A stretch of DNA of 64,000 bases. It comes from Auanema rhodensis (Eukaryota > Nematoda > Chromadorea > Rhabditida > Rhabditidae). The position numbers and the translations under genes are program-made. The notes under the pieces were generated by a model, which was given only the letters and a program-made list of their open reading frames with translations, searched no databases and had not been told where the DNA came from. Positions 39,401 to 54,027 of the stretch are shown piece by piece (the stretch's first letter is position 1; every line of letters begins with the position of its first letter). Where the stretch lies: assembly GCA_964057225.1 (NCBI GenBank), contig OZ059895.1, positions 21,834,688 to 21,898,687 on the forward strand. The letters are read 5' to 3'.

Positions 39401-39991
39401 TAGTGTAGTGCATTCGATGCGGATTTTTAAGCTGCGTCGATCTGTGTTATCAGATTTGCGCTAGCTTAAAAATGCACCGAGATATCAACTGATATAAGTT
39501 CACACTTATATCCTCGATTTTCACCCTGAAGAATTAATTTTTTCGTTGAATAACAATGTCCATCGTCTTTGCCTTGAAAAAAGGAATCTAAAAACATCTA
39601 CTTTTTGCTAAATTATTTTGAAATTTTTCGAAAAAATTTTTGTCAAAATGTTTTTGGAAGCAATGTTGAGTGTACATGGAAACTCAACATACACTAATGC
39701 ATCATTTTTCAAACGATCATAACTAATTTTTGTATTGAGCGTTTCTCATTGTAGTATAGTGCATTCGATGCGGATTTTTAAGCTGCGTCGATCTGTGTTA
39801 TCAGATTTGCGCTAGCTTAAAAATGCACCGAGATATCAACTGATATAAGTTCACACTTACATCTTCGATTTTCACCCTGAAGAATTAATTTTTTCGTTGA
39901 ATAACAATGTCCATCGTCTTTGCCTTGAAAAAAGGAATCTAAAAACATCTACTTTTTGCTAAATTATTTTGAAATTTTTCGAAAAAATTTT
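36485..39991. repeat. Ten-monomer (3.5-kb) higher-order block, copy 2
   Basis: Units 105-114, immediately following copy 1, with the same markers at 38631, 38874, 39081 and 39401. Differences from copy 1 are few: GCTGCATCG near 38732, AAACTTTTT near 38931, a shorter A-run near 37125 and TTACATCTTCG in the last unit near 39857. The tandem arrangement and near identity indicate a recent duplication by unequal exchange. Confidence 0.9.
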
Positions 39992-42442
39992 TGTCAAAAT
40001 GTTTTTGGAAGCAATGTTGAGTGTACATGGAAACTCAACATACACTAATGCATCATTTTTCAAACGATCATAACTAATTTTTGTATTAAGCGTTTCTCAA
40101 TGTAGTATAGTGCATTCGATGCGGATTTTTAAGCTGCGTCGATCTGTGTTATCAGATTTGCGCTAGCTTAAAAATGCACCGAGATATCAACTGATATAAG
40201 TTCACACTTACATCCTCGATTTTCACCCTGAAGAATTAATTTTTTCGTTGAATAATATTGTCCATCGTCTTTGCCTTGAAAGAAAGAATCTGAAAACATC
40301 TACTTTTTGCTAAATTATTTTGAAATTTTTCGAAAAAATTTTTGTCAAAATGTTTTTGGAAGCAATGTTGAGTGTACATGGAAACTCAACATACACTAAT
40401 GCATCATTTTTCAAACGATCATAACTAATTTTTGTATTGAGCGTTTCTCAATGTAGTATAGTGCATTCGATGCGGATTTTTAAGCTGCGTCGATCTGTGT
40501 TATCAGATTTGCGCTAGCTTAAAAATGCACCGAGATATCAACTGATATAAGTTCACACATATCCTCGATTTTCACCCTGAAGAATTAATTTTTTCGTTGA
40601 ATAACATTGTCCATCGTCTTTGCCTTGAAAAAAGGAATCTAAAAACATCTACTTTTTGCTAAATTATTTTGAAATTTTTCGAAAAAATTTTTGTCAAAAT
40701 GTTTTTGGAAGCAATGTTGAGTGTACATGGAAACTCAACATACACTAATGCATCATTTTTCAAACGATCATAACTAATTTTTGTATTGAGCGTTTCTCAA
40801 TGTAGTATAGTGCATTCGATGCGGATTTTTAAGCTGCGTCGATCTGTGTTATCAGATTTGCGCTAGCTTAAAAATGCACCGAGATATCAACTGATATAAG
40901 TTCACACATATCCTCGATTTTCACCCTGAAGAATTAATTTTTTCGTTGAATAACATTGTCCATCGTCTTTGCCTTGAAAGAAAGAATCTGAAAACATCTA
41001 CTTTTTGCTAAATTATTTTGAAATTTTTCGAAAAAATTTTTATCAAAATGTTTTTGGAAGCAATGTTGAGTGTACATGGAAACTCAACATACACTAATGC
41101 ATCATTTTTCAAACGATCATAACTAATTTTTGTATTGAGCGTTTCTCAATGTAGTATAGTGCATTCGATGCGGATTTTTAAGCTGCGTCGATCTGTGTTA
41201 TCAGATTTGCGCTAGCTTAAAAATGCACCGAGATATCAACTGATATAAGTTCACACATATCCTCGATTTTCACCCTGAAGAATTAATTTTTTCGTTGAAT
41301 AACATTGTCCATCGTCTTTGCCTTGAAAAAAGGAATCTAAAAACATCTACTTTTTGCTAAATTATTTTGAAATTTTTCGAAAAAATTTTTGTCAAAATGT
41401 TTTTGGAAGCAATGTTGAGTGTACATGGAAACTCAACATACACTAATGCATCATTTTTCAAACGATCATAACTAATTTTTGTATTGAGCGTTTCTCATTG
41501 TAGTATAGTGCATTCGATGCGGATTTTTAAGCTGCGTCGATCTGTGTTATCAGATTTGCGCTAGCTTAAAAATGCACCGAGATATCAACTGATATAAGTT
41601 CACACTTATATCCTCGATTTTCACCCTGAAGAATTAATTTTTTCGTTGAATAACATTGTCCATCGTCTTTGCCTTGGAAAAAGGAATCTAAAAACATCTA
41701 CTTTTTGCTAAATTATTTTGAAATTTTTCGAAAAAATTTTTGTCAAAATGTTTTTGGAAGCAATGTTGAGTGTACATGGAAACTCAACATACACTAATGC
41801 ATCATTTTTCAAACGATCATAACTAATTTTTGTATTGAGCGTTTCTCATTGTAGTATAGTGCATTCGATGCGGATTTTTAAGCTGCGTCGATCTGTGTTA
41901 TCAGATTTGCGCTAGCTTAAAAATGCACCGAGATATCAACTGATATAAGTTCACACTTATATCCTCGATTTTCACCCTGAAGAATTAATTTTTTCGTTGA
42001 ATAACATTGTCCATCGTCTTTGCCTTGAAAAAAGAAATCTAAAAACATCTACTTTTTGCTAAATTATTTTGAAATTTTTCGAAAAAATTTTTGTCAAAAT
42101 GTTTTTGGAAGCAATGTTGAGTGTACATGGAAACTCAACATACACTAATGCATCATTTTTCAAACGATCATAACTAATTTTTGTATTGAGCGTTTCTCAT
42201 TGTAGTATAGTGCATTCGATGCGGATTTTTGAGCTGCGTCGATCTGTGTTATCAGATTTGCGCTAGCTTAAAAATGCACCGAGATATCAACTGATATAAG
42301 TTCACACTTATATCCTCGATTTTCACCCTGAAGAATTAATTTTTTCGTTGAATAACATTGTCCATCGTCTTTGCCTTGAAAAAAGGAATCTAAAAACATC
42401 TTCTTTTTGCTAAATTATTTTGAAATTTTTCGAAAAAATTTT
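39992..42442. repeat. Zone 4 tail: monomers 115-121, TT-deletion units
   Basis: Seven units. Three consecutive ones carry the CACACATATCC deletion (near 40556, 40906 and 41256) with G97 and A109. GAAAGAAAGAATCTG occurs in the units at 39992 and near 40692, so a two-monomer order is repeated. Private changes include TTTTATCAAAATG near 41040, CCTTGGAAA near 41674 and CATCTTCTTTTT near 42397. Confidence 0.8.
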
Positions 42443-45400
42443 TGTCAAAATGTTTTTGGAAGCAATGTTGAGTGTACATGGAAACTCAACATACACTAAT
42501 GCATCATTTTTCAAACGATCATAACTAAATTTTGTATTAAGCGTTTCTCAATGTAGTATTGTGCAATTGATGCGGATTTTTAAGCTGCGTCGATCTGTGT
42601 TATCAGATTTGCGCTAGCTTAAAAATGCACCGAGATATCAACTGATATATGTTCACACTTATATCCTCGATTTTCACCCTGAAGAAATTATTTTTTCGTT
42701 GAATAACATTGTCCATCGTCTTTGCCTTGAAAAAAGGAATCTAAAAACATCTACTTCTTGCTAAATTATTTTGAAATTTTTCGAAAAAATTTTTGTCAAA
42801 ATGTTTTTGGAAGCAATGTTGAGTGTACATGGAAACTCAACATACACTAATGCATCATTTTTCAAACGATCATAACTAAATTTTGTATTAAGCGTTTCTC
42901 AATGTAGTATAGTGCATTCGATGCGGATTTTTAAGCTACATCGATCTGTGTTATCAGATTTGCGCTAGCTTAAAAATGCACCGAGATATCAACTGATATA
43001 AGTTCACACTTATATCCTCGATTTTCACCCTGAAGAATTAATTTTTTCGTTGAATAACATTGTCCATCGTCTTTGCCTTGAAAAAAAAAATCTGAAAACA
43101 TCTACTTTTTGCTAAATTATTTTGAAATTTTTCGAAAAAATTTTTGTCAAAATGTTTTTGGAAGCAATGTTGAGTGTACATGGAAACTCAACATACACTA
43201 ATGCATCATTTTTCAAACGATCATAACTAAATTTTGTATTAAGCGTTTCTCAATGTAGTATTGTGCAATTGATGCGGATTTTTAAGCTGCGTCGATCTGT
43301 GTTATCAGATTTGCGCTAGCTTAAAAATGCACCGAGATATCAACTGATATATGTTCACACTTATATCCTCGATTTTCACCCTGAAGAAATTATTTTTTCG
43401 TTGAATAACATTGTCCATCGTCTTTGCCTTGAAAAAAGGAATCTAAAAACATCTACTTCTTGCTAAATTATTTTGAAATTTTTCGAAAAAATTTTTGTCA
43501 AAATGTTTTTGGAAGCAATGTTGAGTGTACATGGAAACTCAACATACACTAATGCATCATTTTTCAAACGATCATAACTAATTTTTGTATTAAGCGTTTC
43601 TCAATGTAGTATAGTGCATTCGATGCGGATTTTTAAGCTACATCGATCTGTGTTATCAGATTTGCGCTAGCTTAAAAATGCACCGAGATATCAACTGATA
43701 TAAGTTCACACTTATATCCTCGATTTTCACCCTGAAGAACTAATTTTTTCGTTGAATGACATTGTCCATCGTCTTTGCCTTGAAAAAAAAAATCTGAAAA
43801 CATCTACTTTTTGCTAAATTATTTTGAAATTTTTCGAAAAAATTTTTGTCAAAATGTTTTTGGAAGCAATGTTGAGTGTACATGGAAACTCAACATACAC
43901 TAATGCATCATTTTTCAAACGATCATAACTAATTTTTGTATTAAGCGTTTCTCAATGTAGTATAGTGCATTCGATGCGGATTTTTAAGCTGCGTCGATCT
44001 GTGTTATCAGATTTGCGCTAGCTTAAAAATGCACCGAGATATCAACTGATATAAGTTCACACTTATATCCTCGATTTTCACCCTGAAGAATTAATTTTTT
44101 CGTTGAATAACATTGTCCATCGTCTTTGCCTTGAAAAAAGAAATCTAAAAACATCTACTTTTTGCTAAATTATTTTGAAATTTTTCGAAAAAATTTTTGT
44201 CAAAATGTTTTTGGAAGCAATGTTGAGTGTACATGGAAACTCAACATACACTAATGCATCATTTTTCAAACGATCATAACTAATTTTTGTATTGAGCGTT
44301 TCTCATTGTAGTATAGTGCATTCGATGCGGATTTTTGAGCTGCGTCGATCTGTGTTATCAGATTTGCGCTAGCTTAAAAATGCACCGAGATATCAACTGA
44401 TATAAGTTCACACTTATATCCTCGATTTTCACCCTGAAGAATTAATTTTTTCGTTGAATAACATTGTCCATCGTCTTTGCCTTAAAAAAAAAAATCTGAA
44501 AACATCTACTTTTTGCTAAATTATTTTGAAATTTTTCGAAAAAATTTTTGTCAAAATGTTTTTGGAAGCAATGTTGAGTGTACATGGAAACTCAACATAC
44601 ACTAATGCATCATTTTTCAAACGATCATAACTAATTTTTGTATTAAGCGTTTCTCAATGTAGTATAGTGCATTCGATGCGGATTTTTAAGCTGCGTCGAT
44701 CTGTGTTATCAGATTTGCGCTAGCTTAAAAATGCACCGAGATATCAACTGATATAAGTTCACACTTATATCCTCGATTTTCACCCTGAAGAATTAATTTT
44801 TTCGTTGAATAACATTGTCCATCGTCTTTGCCTTGAAAAAAGGAATCTAAAAACATCTACTTCTTGCTAAATTATTTTGAAATTTTTCGAAAAAATTTTT
44901 GTCAAAATGTTTTTGGAAGCAATGTTGAGTGTACATGGAAACTCAACATACACTAATGCATCATTTTTCAAACGATCATAACTAATTTTTGTATTAAGCG
45001 TTTCTCAATGTAGTATAGTGCATTCGATGCGGATTTTTAAGCTACATCGATCTGTGTTATCAGATTTGCGCTAGCTTAAAAATGCACCGAGATATCAACT
45101 GATATAAGTTCACACTTATATCCTCGATTTTCACCCTGAAGAATTAATTTTTTCGTTGAATAACATTGTCCATCGTCTTTGCCTTAAAAAAAAAAATCTG
45201 AAAACATCTACTTTTTGCTAAATTATTTTGAAATTTTTCGAAAAAATTTTTGTCAAAATGTTTTTGGAAGCAATGTTGAGTGTACATGGAAACTCAACAT
45301 ACACTAATGCATCATTTTTCAAACGATCATAACTAATTTTTGTATTAAGCGTTTCTCAATGTAGTATAGTGCATTCGATGCGGATTTTTAAGCTGCGTCG

Positions 45401-48400
45401 ATCTGTGTTATCAGATTTGCGCTAGCTTAAAAATGCACCGAGATATCAACTGATATAAGTTCACACTTATATCCTCGATTTTCACCCTGAAGAATTAATT
45501 TTTTCGTTGAATAACATTGTCCATCGTCTTTGCCTTGAAAAAAGGAATCTAAAAACATCTACTTCTTGCTAAATTATTTTGAAATTTTTCGAAAAAATTT
45601 TTGTCAAAATGTTTTTGGAAGCAATGTTGAGTGTACATGGAAACTCAACATACACTAATGCATCATTTTTCAAACGATCATAACTAATTTTTGTATTAAG
45701 CGTTTCTCAATGTAGTATAGTGCATTCGATGCGGATTTTTAAGCTACATCGATCTGTGTTATCAGATTTGCGCTAGCTTAAAAATGCACCGAGATATCAA
45801 CTGATATAAGTTCACACTTATATCCTCGATTTTCACCCTGAAGAATTAATTTTTTCGTTGAATAACATTGTCCATCGTCTTTGCCTTGAAAAAAAAAATC
45901 TGAAAACATCTACTTTTTGCTAAATTATTTTGAAATTTTTCGAAAAAATTTTTGTCAAAATGTTTTTGGAAGCAATGTTGAGTGTACATGGAAACTCAAC
46001 ATACACTAATGCATCATTTTTCAAACGATCATAACTAAATTTTGTATTAAGCGTTTCTCAATGTAGTATTGTGCAATTGATGCGGATTTTTAAGCTGCGT
46101 CGATCTGTGTTATCAGATTTGCGCTAGCTTAAAAATGCACCGAGATATCAACTGATATATGTTCACACTTATATCCTCGATTTTCACCCTGAAGAAATTA
46201 TTTTTTCGTTGAATAACATTGTCCATCGTCTTTGCCTTGAAAAAAGGAATCTAAAAACATCTACTTCTTGCTAAATTATTTTGAAATTTTTCGAAAAAAT
46301 TTTTGTCAAAATGTTTTTGGAAGCAATGTTGAGTGTACATGGAAACTCAACATACACTAATGCATCATTTTTCAAACGATCATAACTAATTTTTGTATTA
46401 AGCGTTTCTCAATGTAGTATAGTGCATTCGATGCGGATTTTTAAGCTACATCGATCTGTGTTATCAGATTTGCGCTAGCTTAAAAATGCACCGAGATATC
46501 AACTGATATAAGTTCACACTTATATCCTCGATTTTCACCCTGAAGAATTAATTTTTTCGTTGAATAACATTGTCCATCGTCTTTGCCTTGAAAGAAAAAA
46601 ATCTGAAAACATCTACTTTTTGCTAAATTATTTTGAAATTTTTCGAAAAAATTTTTGTCAAAATGTTTTTGGAAGCAATGTTGAGTGTACATGGAAACTC
46701 AACATACACTAATGCATCATTTTTCAAACGATCATAACTAATTTTTGTATTAAGCGTTTCTCAATGTAGTATAGTGCATTCGATGCGGATTTTTAAGCTG
46801 CGTCGATCTGTGTTATCAGATTTGCGCTAGCTTAAAAATGCACCGAGATATCAACTGATATAAGTTCACACTTATATCCTCGATTTTCACCCTGAAGAAT
46901 TAATTTTTTCGTTGAATAACAATGTCCATCGTCTTTGCCTTGAAAAAAGGAATCTAAAAACATCTACTTTTTGCTAAATTATTCTGAAATTTTTCGAAAA
47001 AATTTTTGTCAAAATGTTTTTGGAAGCAATGTTGAGTGTACAAGGAAACTCAACATACACTAATGCATCATTTTTCAAACGATCATAACTAATTTTTGTA
47101 TTAAGCGTTTCTCAATGTAGTATAGTGCATTCGATGCGGATTTTTAAGCTGCGTCGATCTGTGTTATCAGATTTGCGCCAGCTTAAAAATGCACCGAGAT
47201 ATCAACTGATATATGTTCACACTTATATCCTCGATTTTCACCCTGAAGAAATTATTTTTTCGTTGAATAACATTGTCCATCGTCTTTGCCTTGAAAAAAG
47301 GAATCTAAAAACATCTACTTCTTGCTAAATTATTTTGAAATTTTTCGAAAAAATTTTTGTCAAAATGTTTTTGGAAGCAATGTTGAGTGTACATGGAAAC
47401 TCAACATACACTAATGCATCATTTTTCAAACGATCATAACTTATTTTTGTATTAAGCGTTTCTCAATGTAGTATAGTGCATTCGATGCGGATTTTTAAGC
47501 TACATCGATCTGTGTTATCAGATTTGCGCTAGCTTAAAAATGCACCGAGATATCAACTGATATAAGTTCACACTTATATCCTCGATTTTCACCCTGAAGA
47601 ATTAATTTTTTCGTTGAATAACATTGTCCATCGTCTTTGCCTTGAAAAAAGGAATCTAAAAACATCTACTTTTTGCTAAATTATTCTGAAATTTTTCGAA
47701 AAAATTTTTGTCAAAATGTTTTTGGAAGCAATGTTGAGTGTACATGGAAACTCAACATACACTAATGCATCATTTTTCAAACGATCATAACTAATTTTTG
47801 TATTAAGCGTTTCTCAATGTAGTATAGTGCATTCGATGCGGATTTTTAAGCTGCGTCGATCTGTGTTATCAGATTTGCGCTAGCTTAAAAATGCACCGAG
47901 ATATCAACTGATATATGTTCACACTTATATCCTCGATTTTCACCCTGAAGAAATTATTTTTTCGTTGAATAACATTGTCCATCGTCTTTGCCTTGAAAAA
48001 AGGAATCTAAAAACATCTACTTCTTGCTAAATTATTTTGAAATTTTTCGAAAAAATTTTTGTCAAAATGTTTTTGGAAGCAATGTTGAGTGTACATGGAA
48101 ACTCAACATACACTAATGCATCATTTTTCAAACGATCATAACTAATTTTTGTATTAAGCGTTTCTCAATGTAGTATAGTGCATTCGATGCGGATTTTTAA
48201 GCTACATCGATCTGTGTTATCAGATTTGCGCTAGCTTAAAAATGCACCGAGATATCAACTGATATAAGTTCACACTTATATCCTCGATTTTCACCCTGAA
48301 GAATTAATTTTTTCGTTGAATAACATTGTCCATCGTCTTTGCCTTGAAAAAAAAAATCTGAAAACATCTACTTTTTGCTAAATTATTTTGAAATTTTTCG

Positions 48401-48410
48401 AAAAAATTTT
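42443..48410. repeat. Zone 5: monomers 122-138, dimeric higher-order repeat
   Basis: Two unit types tend to alternate. Type X ends with CTACTTCTTGC (starts at 42751, 43453, 44858, 45559, 46261, 47315 and 48018) and in several copies has GATATATGTTC, GAAGAAATTATT, AACTAAATTTTG and GTATTGTGCAATTGATG. Type Y, which follows, has AGCTACATCG (near 42936, 43637, 45041, 45742, 46444, 47498 and 48201), creating an ATCGAT site. Spacings of the X marker are 702, 1405, 701, 702, 1054 and 703 bases, so the dimer order is broken by insertions of two and one extra monomers. C58 is absent from here to the end of the window. Confidence 0.85.
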
Positions 48411-51400
48411 TGTCAAAATGTTTTTGGAAGCAATGTTGAGTGTACATGGAAACTCAACATACACTAATGCATCATTTTTCAAACGATCATAACTAATTTT
48501 TGTATTAAGCGTTTCTCAATGTAGTATAGTGCATTCGATGCGGATTTTTAAGCTGCGTCGATCTGTGTTATCAGATTTGCGCTAGCTTAAAAATGCACCG
48601 AGATATCAACTGATATAAGTTCACACTTATATCCTCGATTTTCACCCTGAAGAATTAATTTTTTCGTTGAATAACAATGTCCATCGTCTTCGCCTTGAAA
48701 AAAGGAATCTAAAAACATCTACTTTTTGCTAAATTATTTTGAAATTTTTCGAAAAAATTTTTGTCAAAATGTTTTTGGAAGCAATGTTGAGTGTACATGG
48801 AAACTCAACATACACTAATGCATCATTTTTCGAACGATCATAACTAATTTTTGTATTAAGCGTTTCTCAATGTAGTATAGTGCATTCGATGCGGATTTTT
48901 AAGCTGCGTCGATCTGTGTTATCAGATTTGCGCTAGCTTAAAAATGCACCGAGATATCAACTGATATAAGTTCACACTTATATCCTCGATTTTCACCCTG
49001 AAGAATTAATTTTTTCGTTGAATAACATCGTCCATCGTCTTCGCCTTGAAAAAAGGAATCTAAAAACATCTACTTTTTGCTAAATTATTTTGAAATTTTT
49101 CGAAAAAATTTTTGTCAAAATGTTTTTGGAAGCAATGTTGAGTGTACATGGAAACTCAACATACACTAATGCATCATTTTTCAAACGATCATAACTAATT
49201 TTTGTATTAAGCGTTTCTCAATGTAGTATAGTGCATTCGATGCGGATTTTTAAGCTGCGTCGATCTGTGTTATCAGATTTGCGCTAGCTTAAAAATGCAC
49301 CGAGATATCAACTGATATAAGTTCACACTTATATCCTCGATTTTCACCCTGAAGAATTAATTTTTTCGTTGAATAACATTGTCCATCGTCTTTGCCTTGA
49401 AAAAAAAAATCTGAAAACATCTACTTTTTGCTAAATTATTTTGAAATTTTTCGAAAAAATTTTTGTCAAAATGTTTTTGGAAGCAATGTTGAGTGTACAT
49501 GGAAACTCAACATACACTAATGCATCATTTTTCAAACGATCATAACTAATTTTTGTATTAAGCGTTTCTCAATGTAGTATAGTGCATTCGATGCGGATTT
49601 TTAAGCTGCGTCGATCTGTGTTATCAGATTTGCGCTAGCTTAAAAATGCACCGAGATATCAACTGATATAAGTTCACACTTATATCCTCGATTTTCACCC
49701 TGAAGAATTAATTTTTTCGTTGAATAACATCGTCCATCGTCTTCGCCTTGAAAAAAGGAATCTAAAAACATCTACTTTTTGCTAAATTATTTTGAAATTT
49801 TTCGAAAAAATTTTTGTCAAAATGTTTTTGGAAGCAATGTTGAGTGTACATGGAAACTCAACATACACTAATGCATCATTTTTCAAACGATCATAACTAA
49901 TTTTTGTATTAAGCGTTTCTCAATGTAGTATAGTGCATTCGATGCGGATTTTTAAGCTGCGTCGATCTGTGTTATCAGATTTGCGCTAGCTTAAAAATGC
50001 ACCGAGATATCAACTGATATAAGTTCACACATATATCCTCGATTTTCACCCTGAAGAATTAATTTTTTCGTTGAATAACATCGTCCATCGTCTTCGCCTT
50101 GAAAAAAGGAATCTAAAAACATCTACTTTTTGCTAAATTATTTTGAAATTTTTCGAAAAAATTTTTGTCAAAATGTTTTTGGAAGCAATGTTGAGTGTAC
50201 ATGGAAACTCAACATACACTAATGCATCATTTTTCAAACGATCATAACTAATTTTTGTATTAAGCGTTTCTCAATGTAGTATAGTGCATTCGATGCGGAT
50301 TTTTAAGCTGCGTCGATCTGTGTTATCAGATTTGCGCTAGCTTAAAAATGCACCGAGATATCAACTGATATAAGTTCACACTTATATCCTCGATTTTCAC
50401 CCTGAAGAATTAATTTTTTCGTTGAATAACATTGTCCATCGTCTTTGCCTTGAAAAAAAAAAATCTGAAAACATCTACTTTTTGCTAAATTATTTTGAAA
50501 TTTTTCGAAAAAATTTTTGTGAAAATGTTTTTGGAAGCAATGTTGAGTGTACATGGAAACTCAACATACACTAATGCATCATTTTTCAAACGATCATAAC
50601 TAATTTTTGTATTAAGCGTTTCTCAATGTACTATAGTGCATTCGATGCGGATTTTTAAGCTGCGTCGATCTGTGTTATCAGATTTGCGCTAGCTTAAAAA
50701 TGCACCGAGATATCAACTGATATAAGTTCACACTTATATCCTCGATTTTCACCCTGAAGAATTAATTTTTTCGTTGAATAACATTGTCCATCGTCTTTGC
50801 CTTGAAAAAAAAAATCTGAAAACATCTACTTTTTGCTAAATTATTTTGAAATTTTTCGAAAAAATTTTTGTCAAAATGTTTTTGGAAGCAATGTTGAGTG
50901 TACATGGAAACTCAACATACACTAATGCATCATTTTTCAAACGATCATAACTAATTTTTGTATTAAGCGTTTCTCAATGTAGTATAGTGCATTCGATGCG
51001 GATTTTTAAGCTGCGTCGATCTGTGTTATCAGATTTGCGCTAGCTTAAAAATGCACCGAGATATCAACTGATATAAGTTCACACTTATATCCTCGATTTT
51101 CACCCTGAAGAATTAATTTTTTCGTTGAATAACAATGTCCATCGTCTTTGCCTTGAAAAAAGGAATCTAAAAACATCTACTTTTTGCTAAATTATTCTGA
51201 AATTTTTCGAAAAAATTTTTGTCAAAATGTTTTTGGAAGCAATGTTGAGTGTACATGGAAACTCAACATACACTAATGCATCATTTTTCAAACGATCATA
51301 ACTAATTTTTGTATTAAGCGTTTCTCAATGTAGTATAGTGCATTCGATGCGGATTTTTAAGCTGCGTCGATCTGTGTTATCAGATTTGCGCTAGCTTAAA

Positions 51401-54027
51401 AATGCACCGAGATATCAACTGATATAAGTTCACACTTATATCCTCGATTTTCACCCTGAAGAATTAATTTTTTCGTTGAATAACATTGTCCATCGTCTTT
51501 GCCTTGAAAAAAAAAATCTGAAAACATCTACTTTTTGCTAAATTATTTTGAAATTTTTCGAAAAAATTTTTGTCAAAATGTTTTTGGAAGCAATGTTGAG
51601 TGTACATGGAAACTCAACATACACTAATGCATCATTTTTCAAACGATCATAACTAATTTTTGTATTAAGCGTTTCTCAATGTAGTATAGTGCATTCGATG
51701 CGGATTTTTAAGCTGCGTCGATCTGTGTTATCAGATTTGCGCTAGCTTAAAAATGCACCGAGATATCAACTGATATAAGTTCACACTTATATCCTCGATT
51801 TTCACCCTGAAGAATTAATTTTTTCGTTGAATAACAATGTCCATCGTCTTCGCCTTGAAAAAAGGAATCTAAAAACATCTACTTTTCGCTAAATTATTTT
51901 GAAATTTTTCGAAAAAATTTTTGTCAAAATGTTTTTGGAAGCAATGTTGAGTGTACATGGAAACTCAACATACACTAATGCATCATTTTTCAAACGATCA
52001 TAACTAATTTTTGTATTAAGCGTTTCTCAATGTAGTATAGTGAATTCGATGCGGATTTTTAAGCTGCGTCGATCTGTGTTATCAGATTTGCGCTAGCTTA
52101 AAAATGCACCGAGATATCAACTGATATAAGTTCACACTTATATCCTCGATTTTCACCCTGAAGAATTAATTTTTTCGTTGAATAACATTGTCCATCGTCT
52201 TTGCCTTGAAAAAAAAAATCTGAAAACATCTACTTTTTGCTAAATTATTTTGAAATTTTTCGAAAAAATTTTTGTCAAAATGTTTTTGGAAGCAATGTTG
52301 AGTGTACATGGAAACTCAACATACACTAATGCATCATTTTTCAAACGATCATAACTAATTTTTGTATTAAGCGTTTCTCAATGTAGTATAGTGCATTCGA
52401 TGCGGATTTTTAAGCTGCGTCGATCTGTGTTATCAGATTTGCGCTAGCTTAAAAATGCACCGAGATATCAACTGATATAAGTTCACACTTATATCCTCGA
52501 TTTTCACCCTGAAGAATTAATTTTTTCGTTGAATAACAATGTCCATCGTCTTTGCCTTGAAAAAAGGAATCTAAAAACATCTACTTTTTGCTAAATTATT
52601 CTGAAATTTTTCGAAAAAATTTTTGTCAAAATGTTTTTGGAAGCAATGTTGAGTGTACATGGAAACTCAACATACACTAATGCATCATTTTTCAAACGAT
52701 CATAACTAATTTTTGTATTAAGCGTTTCTCAATGTAGTATAGTGCATTCGATGCGGATTTTTAAGCTGCGTCGATCTGTGTTATCAGATTTGCGCTAGCT
52801 TAAAAATGCACCGAGATATCAACTGATATAAGTTCACACTTATATCCTCGATTTTCACCCTGAAGAATTAATTTTTTCGTTGAATAACATTGTCCATCGT
52901 CTTTGCCTTGAAAAAAAAAATCTGAAAACATCTACTTTTTGCTAAATTATTTTGAAATTTTTCGAAAAAATTTTTGTCAAAATGTTTTTGGAAGCAATGT
53001 TGAGTGTACATGGAAACTCAACATACACTAATGCATCATTTTTCAAACGATCATAACTAATTTTTGTATTAAGCGTTTCTCAATGTAGTATAGTGCATTC
53101 GATGCGGATTTTTAAGCTGCGTCGATCTGTGTTATCAGATTTGCGCTAGCTTAAAAATGCACCGAGATATCAACTGATATAAGTTTACACTTATATCCTC
53201 GATTTTCACCCTGAAGAATTAATTTTTTCGTTGAATAACAATGTCAATCGTCTTCGCCTTGAAAAAAGGAATCTAAAAACATCTACTTTTTGCTAAATTA
53301 TTTTGAAATTTTTCGAAAAAATTTTTGTCAAAATGTTTTTGGAAGCAATGTTGAGTGTACATGAAAACTCAACATACACTAATGCATCATTTTTCAAACG
53401 ATCATAACTAATTTTTGTATTAAGCGTTTCTCAATGTAGTATAGTGCATTCGATGCGGATTTTTAAGCTGCGTCGATCTGTGTTATCAGATTTGCGCTAG
53501 CTTGAAAATGCACCGAGATATCAACTGATATAAGTTCACACTTATATCCTCGATTTTCACCCTGAAGAATTAATTTTTTCGTTGAATAACAATGTCCATC
53601 GTCTTCGCCTTGAAAAAAGGAATCTAAAAACATCTACTTTTTGCTAAATTATTTTGAAATTTTTCGAAAAAATTTTTGTCAAAATGTTTTTGGAAGCAAT
53701 GTTGAGTGTACATGGAAACTCAACATACACTAATGCATCATTTTTCAAACGATCATAACTAATTTTTGTATTAAGCGTTTCTCAATGTAGTATAGTGCAT
53801 TCGATGCGGATTTTTAAGCTGCGTCGATCTGTGTTATCAGATTTGCGCTAGCTTAAAAATGCACCGAGATATCAACTGATATAAGTTTACACTTATATCC
53901 TCGATTTTCACCCTGAAGAATTAATTTTTTCGTTGAATAACAATGTCCATCGTCTTCGCCTTGAAAAAAGGAATCTAAAAACATCTACTTTTTGCTAAAT
54001 TATTTTGAAATTTTTCGAAAAAATTTT

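Noticed and set aside
46480-46692. Reverse-strand open frame of 70 codons, nearly identical to one at 50342-50554
   Set aside because: The two are the same monomer phase in units about 11 monomers apart. Length changes in the A-run at 287-301 shift past the usual stop. The similarity is repeat identity, not a gene family.
47125-47328. Forward open frame of 67 codons
   Set aside because: Opened by the zone 5 variants (GCGCCAGC, GATATATG) in a single unit; other units have stops in this frame. No coding evidence.
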